21,948 bases of DNA from UBA3263 sp964554335 (GCA_964554335.1 CAZKOF010000033.1:1-21948), one strand, 5' to 3'. Numbered from the stretch's first letter, positions 13,493 through 21,895 are shown. Notes: generated from the letters alone by a model not told the origin. Made by a program: numbers and translations.

Positions 13493-16461
13493 CAGTTACA
13501 CATCAATTTGAACGGACAGTATGTACAACACTCGGCGTTGTCGGCACGGCGTATCGGTTCGTCAAGATTGAAAATGTCGGTGAACATCTTCTGCAAAGCC
13601 TCTTCAAACTCCTTGCGTACCATGCCATAGTTGTCGAGACTTACGGCATTCCGTCCGGATCCGAACCGCAGATTTTTGAATTCGGTTTCCTTGACCTCTT
13701 TGAGTTTGAAAATCATCGGTCGGATGCAGTCGGCGCTCAATCCGGGATTATTGTATAGATAAGCCGCGGAGTAGACGAGCAACTGGAAGATAGCTTTGCA
13801 TTGCCCGGGGTTGCCGATCTCAAATAGCGATTCTACGGAAGGGAAGGTTGTCGCATCGTTGCCGGTCTTGTAGTCAATGATGCGGTAAATTGTCTTGTTG
13901 CCCTCTGCCACGCAATCCAGGCGGTCAATAATCATCTTGAAGTTGACCGACAGACCCGGGGCGACGGGCCAGCTGAATTCTATCGGCACTTCGGTCCCAA
14001 GAATGGTGAACGGCGTTTGTTCCTTGTTGAACATCGCGATGAGCGACATTCGTATGGCGTCGGCATAAAGTAGGTTTTTTCCGTCGAGGGGTATGTTTTC
14101 GAGCGATGTGTTCTCTTTCCCGTCAATCAGAGCCGGGTAGTGCATGAAGTGGATATTGATTGCCCGGACCAATTCGCGTTCAAGGAGATTGTCGAAACCT
14201 CCGGCAATCAGGGCGTCAAGGTCATCGCGCGTGACAGGAATATTTTCGCCTCTCTGTTTGAAAAATTTGTAGACCCGTTCGGCAACTTCGTGAACAACGT
14301 TGCCGTGGTCTGCCGCCCCGGTTTCTTCACGTTCGAGTTCCGGCGGATTGATGTCGTTTATTTTTTTGAGGAAGAACTGTAACGGACAATTCAGGTATCC
14401 CTTCAAATCACTCGCTGAAAGCCTGTATTTGTCAATTTCATCTTCCGAAGTGAATTTATTCAGAATTGGTGCGAATGTCCGTTTGTTGCCTTCGTAGTTC
14501 AAAGCGATGAGCGGATTGCGGTCGGTTGCCGGAGACGGGAATTCTGCGAGGTAGCGGCGAACCCTTACGCCCGGGAAGTTTCCGTAGGTGAGTTGGGTCA
14601 GGTAGCGCGATGGCTGGCCGGTGCGGGTGCCGCCGCAGCGTGCGTCATAAAGCACCGTAAGATTGTCTGCGTGTGAGAGTATGCGATAGAAGTGATATGC
14701 GGAATCTGTTTCGAGATGGTCGCGCGTGGGGAGTCCGTATGCCCTCCTGAGCGTTTCGGGTATGAAAGAATATGAGTTTTCAGTGCCGGGAAACACCTCT
14801 TCGTTCATAGAGAGCATGACGACATTGGGGAAGCTGAGCCCGCGTGTTTCGAGCACCCCCATGACCTGCATGGCCTCAAATGATTCTCCCTCGAGCGGGA
14901 GTGTGCGCTCCAGCAGCGTATGTTCTATCATCTCAAAGAGTGTGCGTCGGTCGGCGTTGACTCCGAATTCCGCAGCGAATCCGGTCAGGCGCTTTATTGT
15001 CGATAACAGGTCGTCGAGGCATATTCGGTCAATTCCTTCGAATACTCCCCGGTCTGCCATATAACTGAGCATCGCGGTTAATTGCCCTGCCGTCTGTTGC
15101 GGTTTCGCATCTTTAGGAATGGGTATGAATAGCGGAAGTAACGCTTCAAGTTCTCCGTGTAAGATATTTACGGGTAGATTATAGAGATGGCATGATCGCA
15201 TGCGAATTATCAGTGCCTCAGTCTCGACAGGGAATGCCCGTTGCAGGGCCGGATGGGAGGTGAGGGCAACGACATCGTCGTGGAAGTAAACCGGGGTGCC
15301 GTCGGAATCGTAGCGGGTGCGCAGCTGCATTGAGGTCAGCAAAGAGAACAACTGGGCGAGCATCGTGAAGCGCACCGGCAGACCCATAGTTACGTTTATC
15401 TGCTCGTATTCCTCAGGAATCGAGGCTACTGCAGGAACCAGCAGTTCGCCGTCGGCGAGGACCATAGCCGTGTCGTTACCGTGGAGGTAGTCGGCGGCAA
15501 TTTTCACTTGTGCAATGTCTGACGGCACGGCAATGATGTTGACATTGTGTGTAGCCGGAGTGCTGCCGAGGTTCACATCGGGTTTCGACGCGGTGAATTC
15601 TTCGACATATGTCTTGATGAAGCGGGCGGCGGTGTTGGCGTCGCGGTGGTTCATTATCGCCGGATTATAATCCCAATAGAAATGGGCGAGATTTTGTCGG
15701 TTCAGTTGGTTGAAAACCGCGTGCTCCGAGTGTGATAGGCGGTTGAAGCCGATGAAAATATAGAGCTTGGGATTGAACGGCAGGCGGTTGCCGAGCATCA
15801 ACTGTTCGGCTACATGGCGATATGCCATGCCCGGATAGCATTCGTTTGTTTTTGAGAGCAGCCGTCGGAACTCCGTATATACCTCGCCGAGAATGGCCCA
15901 TAATTGCGTGAATTTGCGCTCCGGTTCCCCTTTCATGGCAACATGATTCCAGAAGGGAAGCTCCCGGCCGGCATCGCGATTTGAGAGCGCTGATTTCCAA
16001 TATGGATCACTCCCCCAATAGGTTCGGATAATTTCCTCCTGAGCCGGTGTGAGATAGAATGACTGGATTTTCTTATAATCGGAGGCGTTGCGGAAAAGCT
16101 CTTTGGCGTCGGCAAGATAGCGGTCGACGTCGTTGAAGTCGTTAAGCAACATCTGACCCCAGTAGCGGAAGCGGTCGAAGGATTCAACGTTGTCATCATT
16201 CTTGCGTACGTTGCGGTAGGCCCTGTAAAGGATGAACAGAAGTCGCTCTGTCGGCGCTATGGTCATTCCGCATCCTTTCTCGACCAATGCGGCAAATGTC
16301 AGACAGAGGGAACTGACATTTTCAGTGTCGACACCAAGTTTTCCTGCAAGATACTCCTCGAAGTAACGTTTGGAGCGCATGTTCGGGAATACGAAAGTGT
16401 AGGAGCGCAGGTCGGGGTCTGAGAGGTAGGCGTCGGCGATGCCGTTAAGGAATTCGTGCAT
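13492..16461 (-). CDS. AddB-like helicase-fold/PD-(D/E)XK nuclease, Bacteroidetes type
   Basis: The 989-residue protein resembles the AddB half of the AddAB helicase-nuclease, which resects double-strand breaks for RecA. The N-terminal half has an SF1-helicase-like fold without a usable Walker A (FVFPNMRSKRYFEEYL at 23-38), typical of the inactivated AddB helicase. The nuclease domain is C-terminal, with IIDRLD, then RIIDYKTG carrying Asp863 and Lys865. It is framed by a likely 4Fe-4S pattern: Cys692 (LNCPLQFF) and the C-terminal ECCTYCPFKLMC (Cys978 or 979, Cys982, Cys988). No AddA partner is in the window, so that gene must lie elsewhere. It sits 8 bp after holB and overlaps hemW by 1 bp. 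Confidence 0.85.
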   Translation of the reverse strand: MHEFLNGIADAYLSDPDLRSYTFVFPNMRSKRYFEEYLAGKLGVDTENVSSLCLTFAALVEKGCGMTIAPTERLLFILYRAYRNVRKNDDNVESFDRFRYWGQMLLNDFNDVDRYLADAKELFRNASDYKKIQSFYLTPAQEEIIRTYWGSDPYWKSALSNRDAGRELPFWNHVAMKGEPERKFTQLWAILGEVYTEFRRLLSKTNECYPGMAYRHVAEQLMLGNRLPFNPKLYIFIGFNRLSHSEHAVFNQLNRQNLAHFYWDYNPAIMNHRDANTAARFIKTYVEEFTASKPDVNLGSTPATHNVNIIAVPSDIAQVKIAADYLHGNDTAMVLADGELLVPAVASIPEEYEQINVTMGLPVRFTMLAQLFSLLTSMQLRTRYDSDGTPVYFHDDVVALTSHPALQRAFPVETEALIIRMRSCHLYNLPVNILHGELEALLPLFIPIPKDAKPQQTAGQLTAMLSYMADRGVFEGIDRICLDDLLSTIKRLTGFAAEFGVNADRRTLFEMIEHTLLERTLPLEGESFEAMQVMGVLETRGLSFPNVVMLSMNEEVFPGTENSYSFIPETLRRAYGLPTRDHLETDSAYHFYRILSHADNLTVLYDARCGGTRTGQPSRYLTQLTYGNFPGVRVRRYLAEFPSPATDRNPLIALNYEGNKRTFAPILNKFTSEDEIDKYRLSASDLKGYLNCPLQFFLKKINDINPPELEREETGAADHGNVVHEVAERVYKFFKQRGENIPVTRDDLDALIAGGFDNLLERELVRAINIHFMHYPALIDGKENTSLENIPLDGKNLLYADAIRMSLIAMFNKEQTPFTILGTEVPIEFSWPVAPGLSVNFKMIIDRLDCVAEGNKTIYRIIDYKTGNDATTFPSVESLFEIGNPGQCKAIFQLLVYSAAYLYNNPGLSADCIRPMIFKLKEVKETEFKNLRFGSGRNAVSLDNYGMVRKEFEEALQKMFTDIFNLDEPIRRADNAECCTYCPFKLMCN

Positions 16462-16469
16462 TGTGAGGT

Positions 16470-17585
16470 CTACTTGATCAATAGAATGATGATTTTGATT
16501 GCAAGGTCGAAGAGTACAATCTTCGCGCTGCCGTTGCCTCGTATGTCGGTTTCGGCCTCATTGAATTCGGCGATGAGTTCTTCAACGTTGCGCTCGTTGA
16601 TGAACGGGCAGAATTTGGCGCTGAATTGTTGTTCATCGATTGTCAGGTAGTTGAGCTCCGGAACTTGAAGGTTTAATATAAAATTTTCGCGCACCATCCG
16701 CTGGCAATATTCAAGAAAACGGCAAATTGTCAGGCGTCCGAGTCCGGCAACGTCTTCGCTCCAGCGCTTCAAATCTCCGACCTTGCGCTGGTATGCCAGG
16801 CGCATGAGGCTCATGAAGAGTTCCAGATTCTTTTGGTTCTCTGTTGAGCCGAGGAAGTCGCGTGCGGTTATAAAGTTACCTTCGGAGTTATGGGATGCCG
16901 CGAGGGCATCTGCGGGGTTGAGGCCGTCGCCGAGTGCGGAAGCGATTTCTGAGTCGCTCAGGCGGCGCAGCTCAATTCTGCGGCATCGGGAGTAGATTGT
17001 CGGAAGGATATCGGCAGCGGAGTTGCTGACGAGAATGAACAGTGTTCCCTCTTCGGGTTCCTCGATAAGTTTCAGTAGTCCGTTGGCGGCAGCGGGGTGC
17101 ATTTTCTCGGGGAGCCACATCAGGCAAATATTCAAGTTGCTGGAGCGTGCCGACTTCGATAGTTTGCGGCGCAGATTGTCCGCCTCGTCGGCGTAGATTG
17201 TAGGCTGGCCGTCGGGTTTGCCCAACATTGCCGGCCATTTACGGAAGTCCATCCAGGGGTCATCGTTAATGAATTCGCGCCATTCGGCCAACCAGTCATC
17301 GCTTACGGTGACTGTCCCCTTTTTCAGTACCGGATATGAAAAGTGCAGGTCCACATGATTGAGCGATTGATGTTGACGGCATGAAGGACAACCTCCGCAA
17401 GAGTCAGTGTCATCGGGTCCGCGCCCTGTGCAGTGGAGATACTGGGCAAAAGCGCGTGCGAGCATCATTTCTCCTGAACCTGCCGGGGCGATGATCAGAA
17501 GGGCATGAGGAATGCGGCCGCTCCGGGCCATGTCAACAAGGTGTTGTTTGACGGCTTCATGGCCGATGATGTCGTTGAATTTCAT
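16470..17585 (-). CDS. holB: DNA polymerase III delta-prime subunit (clamp loader)
   Basis: Delta-prime is the stator of the clamp loader that opens and loads the beta clamp. The start is placed at 17585 because the conserved N-terminus MKFNDIIGHEAVKQHL begins there and the ATG overlaps the menA stop by 4 bp (ATGA). An in-frame extension up to 17663 would only read menA sequence in another frame. The 371-residue product has IPHALLIIAPAGSGEMMLARAFA (25-47), where the P-loop Lys-Thr is replaced by Glu-Met, so it probably does not hydrolyse ATP, as expected for delta-prime. A four-Cys zinc module follows (Cys52, Cys63, Cys66, Cys69). SRC, the arginine-finger motif of clamp-loader subunits, is seen in YSRCRRIELR. 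Confidence 0.9.
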   Translation of the reverse strand: MKFNDIIGHEAVKQHLVDMARSGRIPHALLIIAPAGSGEMMLARAFAQYLHCTGRGPDDTDSCGGCPSCRQHQSLNHVDLHFSYPVLKKGTVTVSDDWLAEWREFINDDPWMDFRKWPAMLGKPDGQPTIYADEADNLRRKLSKSARSSNLNICLMWLPEKMHPAAANGLLKLIEEPEEGTLFILVSNSAADILPTIYSRCRRIELRRLSDSEIASALGDGLNPADALAASHNSEGNFITARDFLGSTENQKNLELFMSLMRLAYQRKVGDLKRWSEDVAGLGRLTICRFLEYCQRMVRENFILNLQVPELNYLTIDEQQFSAKFCPFINERNVEELIAEFNEAETDIRGNGSAKIVLFDLAIKIIILLIK

Positions 17586-18460
17586 ATGACAATGACGGTA
17601 ATAAGGTAGGTCAGCGATGCGAGCAGCATCAGAATGGAGGTGATTGCGAGCAGTTGGGTGCATTGTGCTCCCGAGAGGCGGCCTTCATACATCGGCTTGC
17701 TGCCACAGAACCCTAAAATCATCGGAATAAGCGGAAGAAGTCCGCATTTGACTCCGCATGCAAACCATAGCCCGATGCCGGCAAACTGGCCGAAAGCACA
17801 GTAGAGAATGGCCGAACCCTGCCGTCCGAGGCGTGTGGAAATGGTGCTTTTACCGACGGTGCGGTCTGCGTCTATGTCGCGGTAGTTGTTTACCAGAATG
17901 ACCATAGAGCCCCAAAGCCCCATAGCTATTCCGAGCATCATAGATGAAACCGAGAAGCTTAGAGTCAGAAGGTAGTAGGTCAAAGTTACGGGGATGATTC
18001 CGTAGAAAACGAGTACGGCAACCTCGCCGAGTCCGTGGCGCGAAAGAGGGTAGGGCCCTGCGGAGTAGGCAAGGACTCCCAAAGCAATGAAAATACCGCA
18101 CGGCAGCAGCCACCAGCCTCCGCGAATAATTGTGGATAGTCCGACGGCGCATGCGAGTGCCAGGGTGATGGCGGTTGCCATAAACATTGATCGGGGTGTG
18201 ATGATGCCGTTGGCGACTCCTCGTTGCGGCCCTCTGCGGGTGCTGACTTTGTCAATGCCGTCGCGGTAGTCGAAGTATTCGTTGGCAAAGTTTGACGCTA
18301 TCTGAGCGAGAAGGGCGAAGATTAGACAAACTGACGCCCATGGCCAACTGATCTGCATCCCGTCGGCCCGGACGCATGCAATCGCTGCGATTACTCCGGA
18401 GAGTGAAACCGGCAGGGTGCGCAGTCGCATGCCTTCAATCCATGCTTGGGTACGCGTCAT
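17582..18460 (-). CDS. menA: 1,4-dihydroxy-2-naphthoate polyprenyltransferase
   Basis: This UbiA-family membrane enzyme joins DHNA to a polyprenyl diphosphate to form demethylmenaquinone. The 292 residues contain eight or nine hydrophobic helices and both Asp-rich motifs: NEYFDYRDGID (60-70) and NNYRDIDAD followed by RTVGKSTISTRLG (191-212). The spacing NxxxDxxD and the RDxDAD followed by GK are characteristic of MenA within UbiA. It overlaps tyrA upstream and holB downstream by 4 bp each. Other men genes are not in the window. Placement beside DAHP synthase and tyrA fits, because DHNA and tyrosine both come from chorismate. Confidence 0.95.
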   Translation of the reverse strand: MTRTQAWIEGMRLRTLPVSLSGVIAAIACVRADGMQISWPWASVCLIFALLAQIASNFANEYFDYRDGIDKVSTRRGPQRGVANGIITPRSMFMATAITLALACAVGLSTIIRGGWWLLPCGIFIALGVLAYSAGPYPLSRHGLGEVAVLVFYGIIPVTLTYYLLTLSFSVSSMMLGIAMGLWGSMVILVNNYRDIDADRTVGKSTISTRLGRQGSAILYCAFGQFAGIGLWFACGVKCGLLPLIPMILGFCGSKPMYEGRLSGAQCTQLLAITSILMLLASLTYLITVIVI

Positions 18461-19230
18461 TTCAGATTGCCGCGCACGCGGTCAAGATAATGTTTCATCG
18501 CCTCGGAATCTTTAGCGGCAATAATGTTGCGCAGAGCCGACAGTTGTTCCTGAATCTTGTCGAGTTGTTCAAGCGAATGTGGGTTAAACAGAATTTCCGT
18601 CAGCAGGTAGTCATCTTCGCTCATCAGTCCACGGGCAATCTGCAGGTGGCGCTTGAAGGTCGTGCCGGGAGCCGCCTGATGTTTCATGACTCCTGCGAAG
18701 ACGAGGGTTGAGGCAAATGGGATTGTCAGCGAGTAGGCAACGGTTTCGTCATGCTGCGCAAAGGAATATTCTTCAACGTGAAGATGCATGTCGGCATATA
18801 ACTGCTTGAAGAATGCGCGGCCGAGAGCATCGCCCTCTTTGATGATTATGGCGTTCTCGTTCGATAGATTGTTGAGCGAGGCGAAAGTGGGGCCGAACAT
18901 CGGGTGAGTGCTGACGAACGGGTGTCCGCAGTCGGCATAAAATTCAGGTAACCCTGTTTTTACGGAGGCGATGTCGCTGAGCATACACCGCGACGGAATG
19001 TGGGGAATTACGGCGCGGAAGGCATCGAGCGTGTATTTGACCGTTGCGCAATTTATGACCAGTTCCGGGGCGAAGTCGTTGACCTCGTCAAGCGAGGCGA
19101 AGCGGCGGCAGTTGAATGTGAAGCGCAGGCGCTCCGGATCGGGGTCGTAGATGGCCACATCATTGGCGAATGAGAGCAGGTCGCAGAAAAACGAGCCCAT
19201 CTTGCCTGCTCCGAGAATCAGAATCTTCAT
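18457..19230 (-). CDS. tyrA: prephenate dehydrogenase
   Basis: The enzyme oxidises prephenate to 4-hydroxyphenylpyruvate, the tyrosine branch after chorismate. The 257-residue protein is a Rossmann-fold dehydrogenase with GAGKMG (7-12), an Asp29 at the end of strand 2 that suggests NAD, SDIASVKTG (85-93), and STHPMFGPT (107-115) with the active-site His109. It is short, lacks a fused chorismate mutase or ACT domain, and fits the compact Bacteroidetes TyrA. The mutase step is supplied by the upstream gene, whose stop overlaps this ATG by 4 bp. That arrangement would couple production of prephenate to its use. Confidence 0.94.
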   Translation of the reverse strand: MKILILGAGKMGSFFCDLLSFANDVAIYDPDPERLRFTFNCRRFASLDEVNDFAPELVINCATVKYTLDAFRAVIPHIPSRCMLSDIASVKTGLPEFYADCGHPFVSTHPMFGPTFASLNNLSNENAIIIKEGDALGRAFFKQLYADMHLHVEEYSFAQHDETVAYSLTIPFASTLVFAGVMKHQAAPGTTFKRHLQIARGLMSEDDYLLTEILFNPHSLEQLDKIQEQLSALRNIIAAKDSEAMKHYLDRVRGNLK

Positions 19231-20300
19231 CGGCGATTGAGAATTTCAAGTTGCTGACGTACGGACTCCTCGTGGATTGCCTGCAAAACGACTTTCATGA
19301 AGTCGGGACTCATTTCCATCTCTTTCGCGGCTTGGCATCGAGAGTGCATGATTTCATCGTGTCGTCCCATTTGGAGCACGGGCATGCGGTGTTCCTTCTT
19401 GTATTTGCCGATTTCGCGCGAAATCTGCATGCGCTTTGCGAGGAGTTCAACAAGTTCGGTATCTATGCTATCAATCTGTTTGCGCAGTGTTACGAGGCCT
19501 TCGGTGGTTCCTTGCAGGTCACGGATGACGAGTTGTGAGAGTATATAGTTCAACACTTCGGGCGTTACCTGTTGGGCTTTGTCGCTCAGCGCGCAGTCGG
19601 GGTCGCAGTGGCTCTCGATTATCAAGCCTTCGAAACCCATGTCGAGGGCCTGCTGGCTCAGAGGGGAGACGAGCTCGCGTTTGCCGCCAATATGCGAGGG
19701 GTCGCAGATAATCGGCAGGCCCGGGCAGCGGCGACGTAATTCGATGGGGATATACCACTGGGGCATGTTGCGGTAGAGATGTTTGCCATAGGCCGAGAAC
19801 CCGCGGTGAATGGCTCCGAGGCGTCGGAGTCCGGCGTTATACAGTCGTTCGAGCGCGCCAATCCAAAGTTCCAGGTCAGGATTAACCGGGTTCTTGACGA
19901 GCACGGGAACATTCTGAGCTCCCATTTCGGCAAGCGTATCGGCAACCTCTTGCATTGCGAAAGGATTTGCCGAGGTGCGCGCACCGATCCATAGAATATC
20001 GATGCCGGCCTCAAGAGCGTCAATAACGTGGCTGCGTGTCGCAACCTCGGTTGCGGTCAGCATGCCGGTCAGCTCTTTGGCTTTGATCATCCATGCCAGT
20101 CCGGGCTTGCCTACGCCTTCAAAGCCTCCGGGTTTTGTGCGTGGCTTCCAGATGCCTGCACGGAGTATCTTTATGCCGTTTGCCGCAAGTTCGGTTGCCG
20201 TTTCAATGACCTGTTCTTCGCTCTCGGCCGAGCAGGGCCCGGCAATAATCAGCGGGTTAGTCGTGTTGTCGTAGATACATTGTAAATCAGTCAGTGCCAT
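19227..20300 (-). CDS. bifunctional DAHP synthase / chorismate mutase
   Basis: The first domain condenses phosphoenolpyruvate and erythrose 4-phosphate to DAHP, the entry to the shikimate pathway. The second converts chorismate to prephenate. The 357 residues show a type I-beta (KDPG-like) DAHP synthase: GPCSAES (21-27), RAGIWKPRTKPGGFEG (47-62), WIGARTSANPF (104-114), KNPVNPDLELWIGALERL (136-153), HRGFS, and DPSHIGGKRE (200-209). The AroQ-type mutase helix bundle follows (about 268-350) with LRKQIDSIDTELVELLAKRM. This order matches the studied Porphyromonas gingivalis enzyme, whose mutase domain mediates prephenate feedback. The start overlaps hflX by 14 bp and the stop overlaps tyrA by 4 bp. 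Confidence 0.95.
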   Translation of the reverse strand: MALTDLQCIYDNTTNPLIIAGPCSAESEEQVIETATELAANGIKILRAGIWKPRTKPGGFEGVGKPGLAWMIKAKELTGMLTATEVATRSHVIDALEAGIDILWIGARTSANPFAMQEVADTLAEMGAQNVPVLVKNPVNPDLELWIGALERLYNAGLRRLGAIHRGFSAYGKHLYRNMPQWYIPIELRRRCPGLPIICDPSHIGGKRELVSPLSQQALDMGFEGLIIESHCDPDCALSDKAQQVTPEVLNYILSQLVIRDLQGTTEGLVTLRKQIDSIDTELVELLAKRMQISREIGKYKKEHRMPVLQMGRHDEIMHSRCQAAKEMEMSPDFMKVVLQAIHEESVRQQLEILNRR

Positions 20301-21516
20301 CGTCTAAATCGTCGTATGTTTGATATAAGAAGTCATTGTAGGGGAAGCGCTCAAGATGAATTTTCTTGGCGTCTTCATAAATCATCTGTTTGAGTCGGTC
20401 AATGCCGATATCTTTCTTGGCCGAGATGAAAACACACTTTCCGTTGAGCTTAGCCATCCATGTCTGCTCAAGTTCTTCGAGCGGAATGTTCTCGCGGGTG
20501 CGAGGCGTCAGGTCGTTTTCATCTTTCGGCGTAAACGTGAACGCGTCGATTTTGTTGAAGACCATGACCATCGGTTTGTCGGCGGCGCCGCATACCTCCT
20601 GAAGCGTGCGGTTGACAACCTCAATCTGTTCCTCGAACTGCGGATGGCTGATGTCTACGACGTGCAGCAGAATGTCGGCCTCACGAACCTCGTCGAGGGT
20701 GCTCTTGAACGAGTCGACCAGGTGGGTCGGCAGTTTGCGTATGAAGCCGACGGTATCGGTCAGCAGGAAGGGAAGGTTGTCGATGATGACTTTGCGCACT
20801 GTGGTATCGAGAGTGGCGAACAACTTGTTTTCGGCAAACACTTCGCTTTTGCTCAGCACGTTCATCAGGGTTGACTTGCCCGCATTTGTGTAGCCGACGA
20901 GGGCCACTCGAGTCAGCTTGCCGCGGTTTTTACGTTGTATGTTCTTCTGTTTGTCAATGCTTTCGAGTTCTTTTTTCAGGCGCGAGATGCGGTCGAGAAT
21001 GATGCGGCGGTCGGTTTCTATCTGGGTTTCACCCGGGCCGCGCATGCCGATGCCGCCGCGCTGACGCTCCAGGTGGGTCCACATGCGGGTCAGTCGCGGC
21101 AGGAGGTATTGATACTGCGCGAGCTCAACCTGAGTCTTTGCCGTTGCGGTTTGCGCGCGCTTCGCGAAGATGTCAAGAATCAGCGACGTGCGGTCAAGAA
21201 TCTTTACCTGCAGTTCTTTCTCTATAATTGATACCTGTTTGGTTGATAGGTCGTCATCGAAGATGACCATTCCGATTTCGTTCGCCTCGATGTAGTCTTT
21301 GATTTCCTGAAGTTTCCCTTTGCCGACAAACGTGCGTCGGTCGGCATGGTCCAGCTTTTGGGTAAAAGTCCTGACGGTTTCGGCTCCTGCCGTGTCGGCC
21401 AGGAACGCAAGCTCGTCAAGATACTCCAGCGCTTTATGCTCGGGTTGCATCGGGGTGATGAGTCCGACCAACACGGCGCGTTCAGTCATCTCCTTATTTA
21501 ATATCATGTCTTTCAT
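20287..21516 (-). CDS. hflX: HflX ribosome-associated GTPase
   Basis: HflX binds the 50S subunit and splits stalled or hibernating ribosomes, for example after heat stress. The 409 residues have the HflX N-domain (about 14-190) with GGIGMRGPGETQIETDRR (154-171), then the G domain: G1 GYTNAGKST (208-216), G3 DTVGF (254-258), G4 NKID (321-324). The C-terminal end is acidic. Alternative starts are Met4 (21507) and Met10 (21489, with AAGGAG touching it). Family N-termini favour the first ATG, which lies only 7 bp after a -7 box and would be leaderless. It is the first gene of the seven-gene unit and overlaps the DAHP synthase gene by 14 bp. Confidence 0.96.
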   Translation of the reverse strand: MKDMILNKEMTERAVLVGLITPMQPEHKALEYLDELAFLADTAGAETVRTFTQKLDHADRRTFVGKGKLQEIKDYIEANEIGMVIFDDDLSTKQVSIIEKELQVKILDRTSLILDIFAKRAQTATAKTQVELAQYQYLLPRLTRMWTHLERQRGGIGMRGPGETQIETDRRIILDRISRLKKELESIDKQKNIQRKNRGKLTRVALVGYTNAGKSTLMNVLSKSEVFAENKLFATLDTTVRKVIIDNLPFLLTDTVGFIRKLPTHLVDSFKSTLDEVREADILLHVVDISHPQFEEQIEVVNRTLQEVCGAADKPMVMVFNKIDAFTFTPKDENDLTPRTRENIPLEELEQTWMAKLNGKCVFISAKKDIGIDRLKQMIYEDAKKIHLERFPYNDFLYQTYDDLDDGTD

Positions 21517-21523
21517 ACCACTG

Positions 21524-21532
21524 CAAAGTTAC
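21524..21532 (-). promoter_or_regulatory. -7 box of the hflX seven-gene unit
   Basis: On the minus strand this reads GTAACTTTG, containing TAACTTTG. It ends 7 bp before the hflX ATG, so the RNA would start at or next to the start codon. No convincing -33 TTTG is seen 19-21 bp further upstream; only an AT-rich stretch is present. Confidence 0.6.
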
Positions 21533-21540
21533 ATAAAAAA

Positions 21541-21571
21541 TTTGGGAATTGGGAATTTATGCGTATAGTTG
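21541..21571 (+). promoter_or_regulatory. candidate promoter of the small secreted-peptide gene
   Basis: TTTG (21541-21544) is followed after 19 bp by TATAGTTG (21564-21571), one base off TAnnTTTG. The start would be near 21577, leaving a leader of about 42 nt before the ATG at 21619. It is divergent from hflX, with the two -7 boxes about 30 bp apart. Confidence 0.4.
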
Positions 21572-21618
21572 CCGCCAACTCACTGATTTATTAACTATTT
21601 ATCCACCCACACACGATT

Positions 21619-21797
21619 ATGAAAAATTTTTGTTCGCACTGGTGGCTGCCGCAGTTGTAGTCATGACCTCATACACCGACTGCGGCCCCTTCGGCTTCGT
21701 GTTTGACGCCCCGATAGCGAACTATGTCAAATCAGGCAAGGCAAGCTTCACCCTCTGTCAAGATATGGGTTGGGTTGCCGACGGTCTTGACGACTAA
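21619..21797 (+). CDS. small secreted-peptide gene, ATG and body in different frames
   Basis: The ATG at 21619 opens only 13 codons, ending at TAG (21658-21660). The frame shifted by -1 after the A5T5 tract (21622-21631) reads a clear signal-peptide core (FLFALVAAAVVVMTS) and then an acidic peptide of about 39 residues with two Cys (DCGPFGF near its start, TLCQDMGW near its end), stopping at TAA 21795. One extra A or T in the tract would give a 59-residue protein beginning MKKFLFAL or MKNFLFAL. The codons around the junction form A AAT TTT, a canonical X XXY YYZ slippery heptamer, so -1 frameshifting could also join them. I do not recognise the family. The alternative in-frame start at 21549 gives an unlikely hydrophilic N-terminus. 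It may be a live gene, a phase-off allele, a sequencing error or a decaying gene. Confidence 0.5.
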
Positions 21798-21820
21798 ACG
21801 AGAGGGCGTTGTCTCCGACA

Positions 21821-21861
21821 AACCCGGAGCTGCGACCGCTATTCGGTCATTGCTCCGGGTT
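21821..21861 (+). terminator. long hairpin after the small gene
   Basis: AACCCGGAGC (21821-21830) pairs perfectly with GCTCCGGGTT (21852-21861). After a symmetrical 3x3 internal loop, GACCG (21834-21838) pairs with CGGTC (21844-21848) around a 5-nt loop. It lies 24 bp after the stop at 21797. No T run follows directly; the next T run is at 21891-21895. It may be a terminator, an RNA 3'-end stabiliser or part of a mobile-element boundary. Confidence 0.6.
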
Positions 21862-21879
21862 ACATATGATTGCGTATGT

Positions 21880-21895
21880 AAAGTTTTAACTTTTT
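21880..21895 (+). terminator. AT-rich palindrome with T run
   Basis: AAAGTT (21880-21885) and AACTTT (21888-21893) flank two T, and the T run continues to 21895, directly before the 53-bp repeat. The stem is weak, but with the stronger hairpin upstream it could complete a terminator for the small gene. Confidence 0.3.

Noticed and set aside
17586..17663. N-terminal extension of holB by 26 residues
   Set aside because: It only reads menA sequence in another frame. The conserved N-terminus and the ATGA overlap place the start at 17585.
21549..21618. In-frame ATG at 21549 as the start of the small gene
   Set aside because: It would place a hydrophilic stretch of about 24 residues before the signal-peptide core, and it lies upstream of the predicted promoter -7 box and transcription start.
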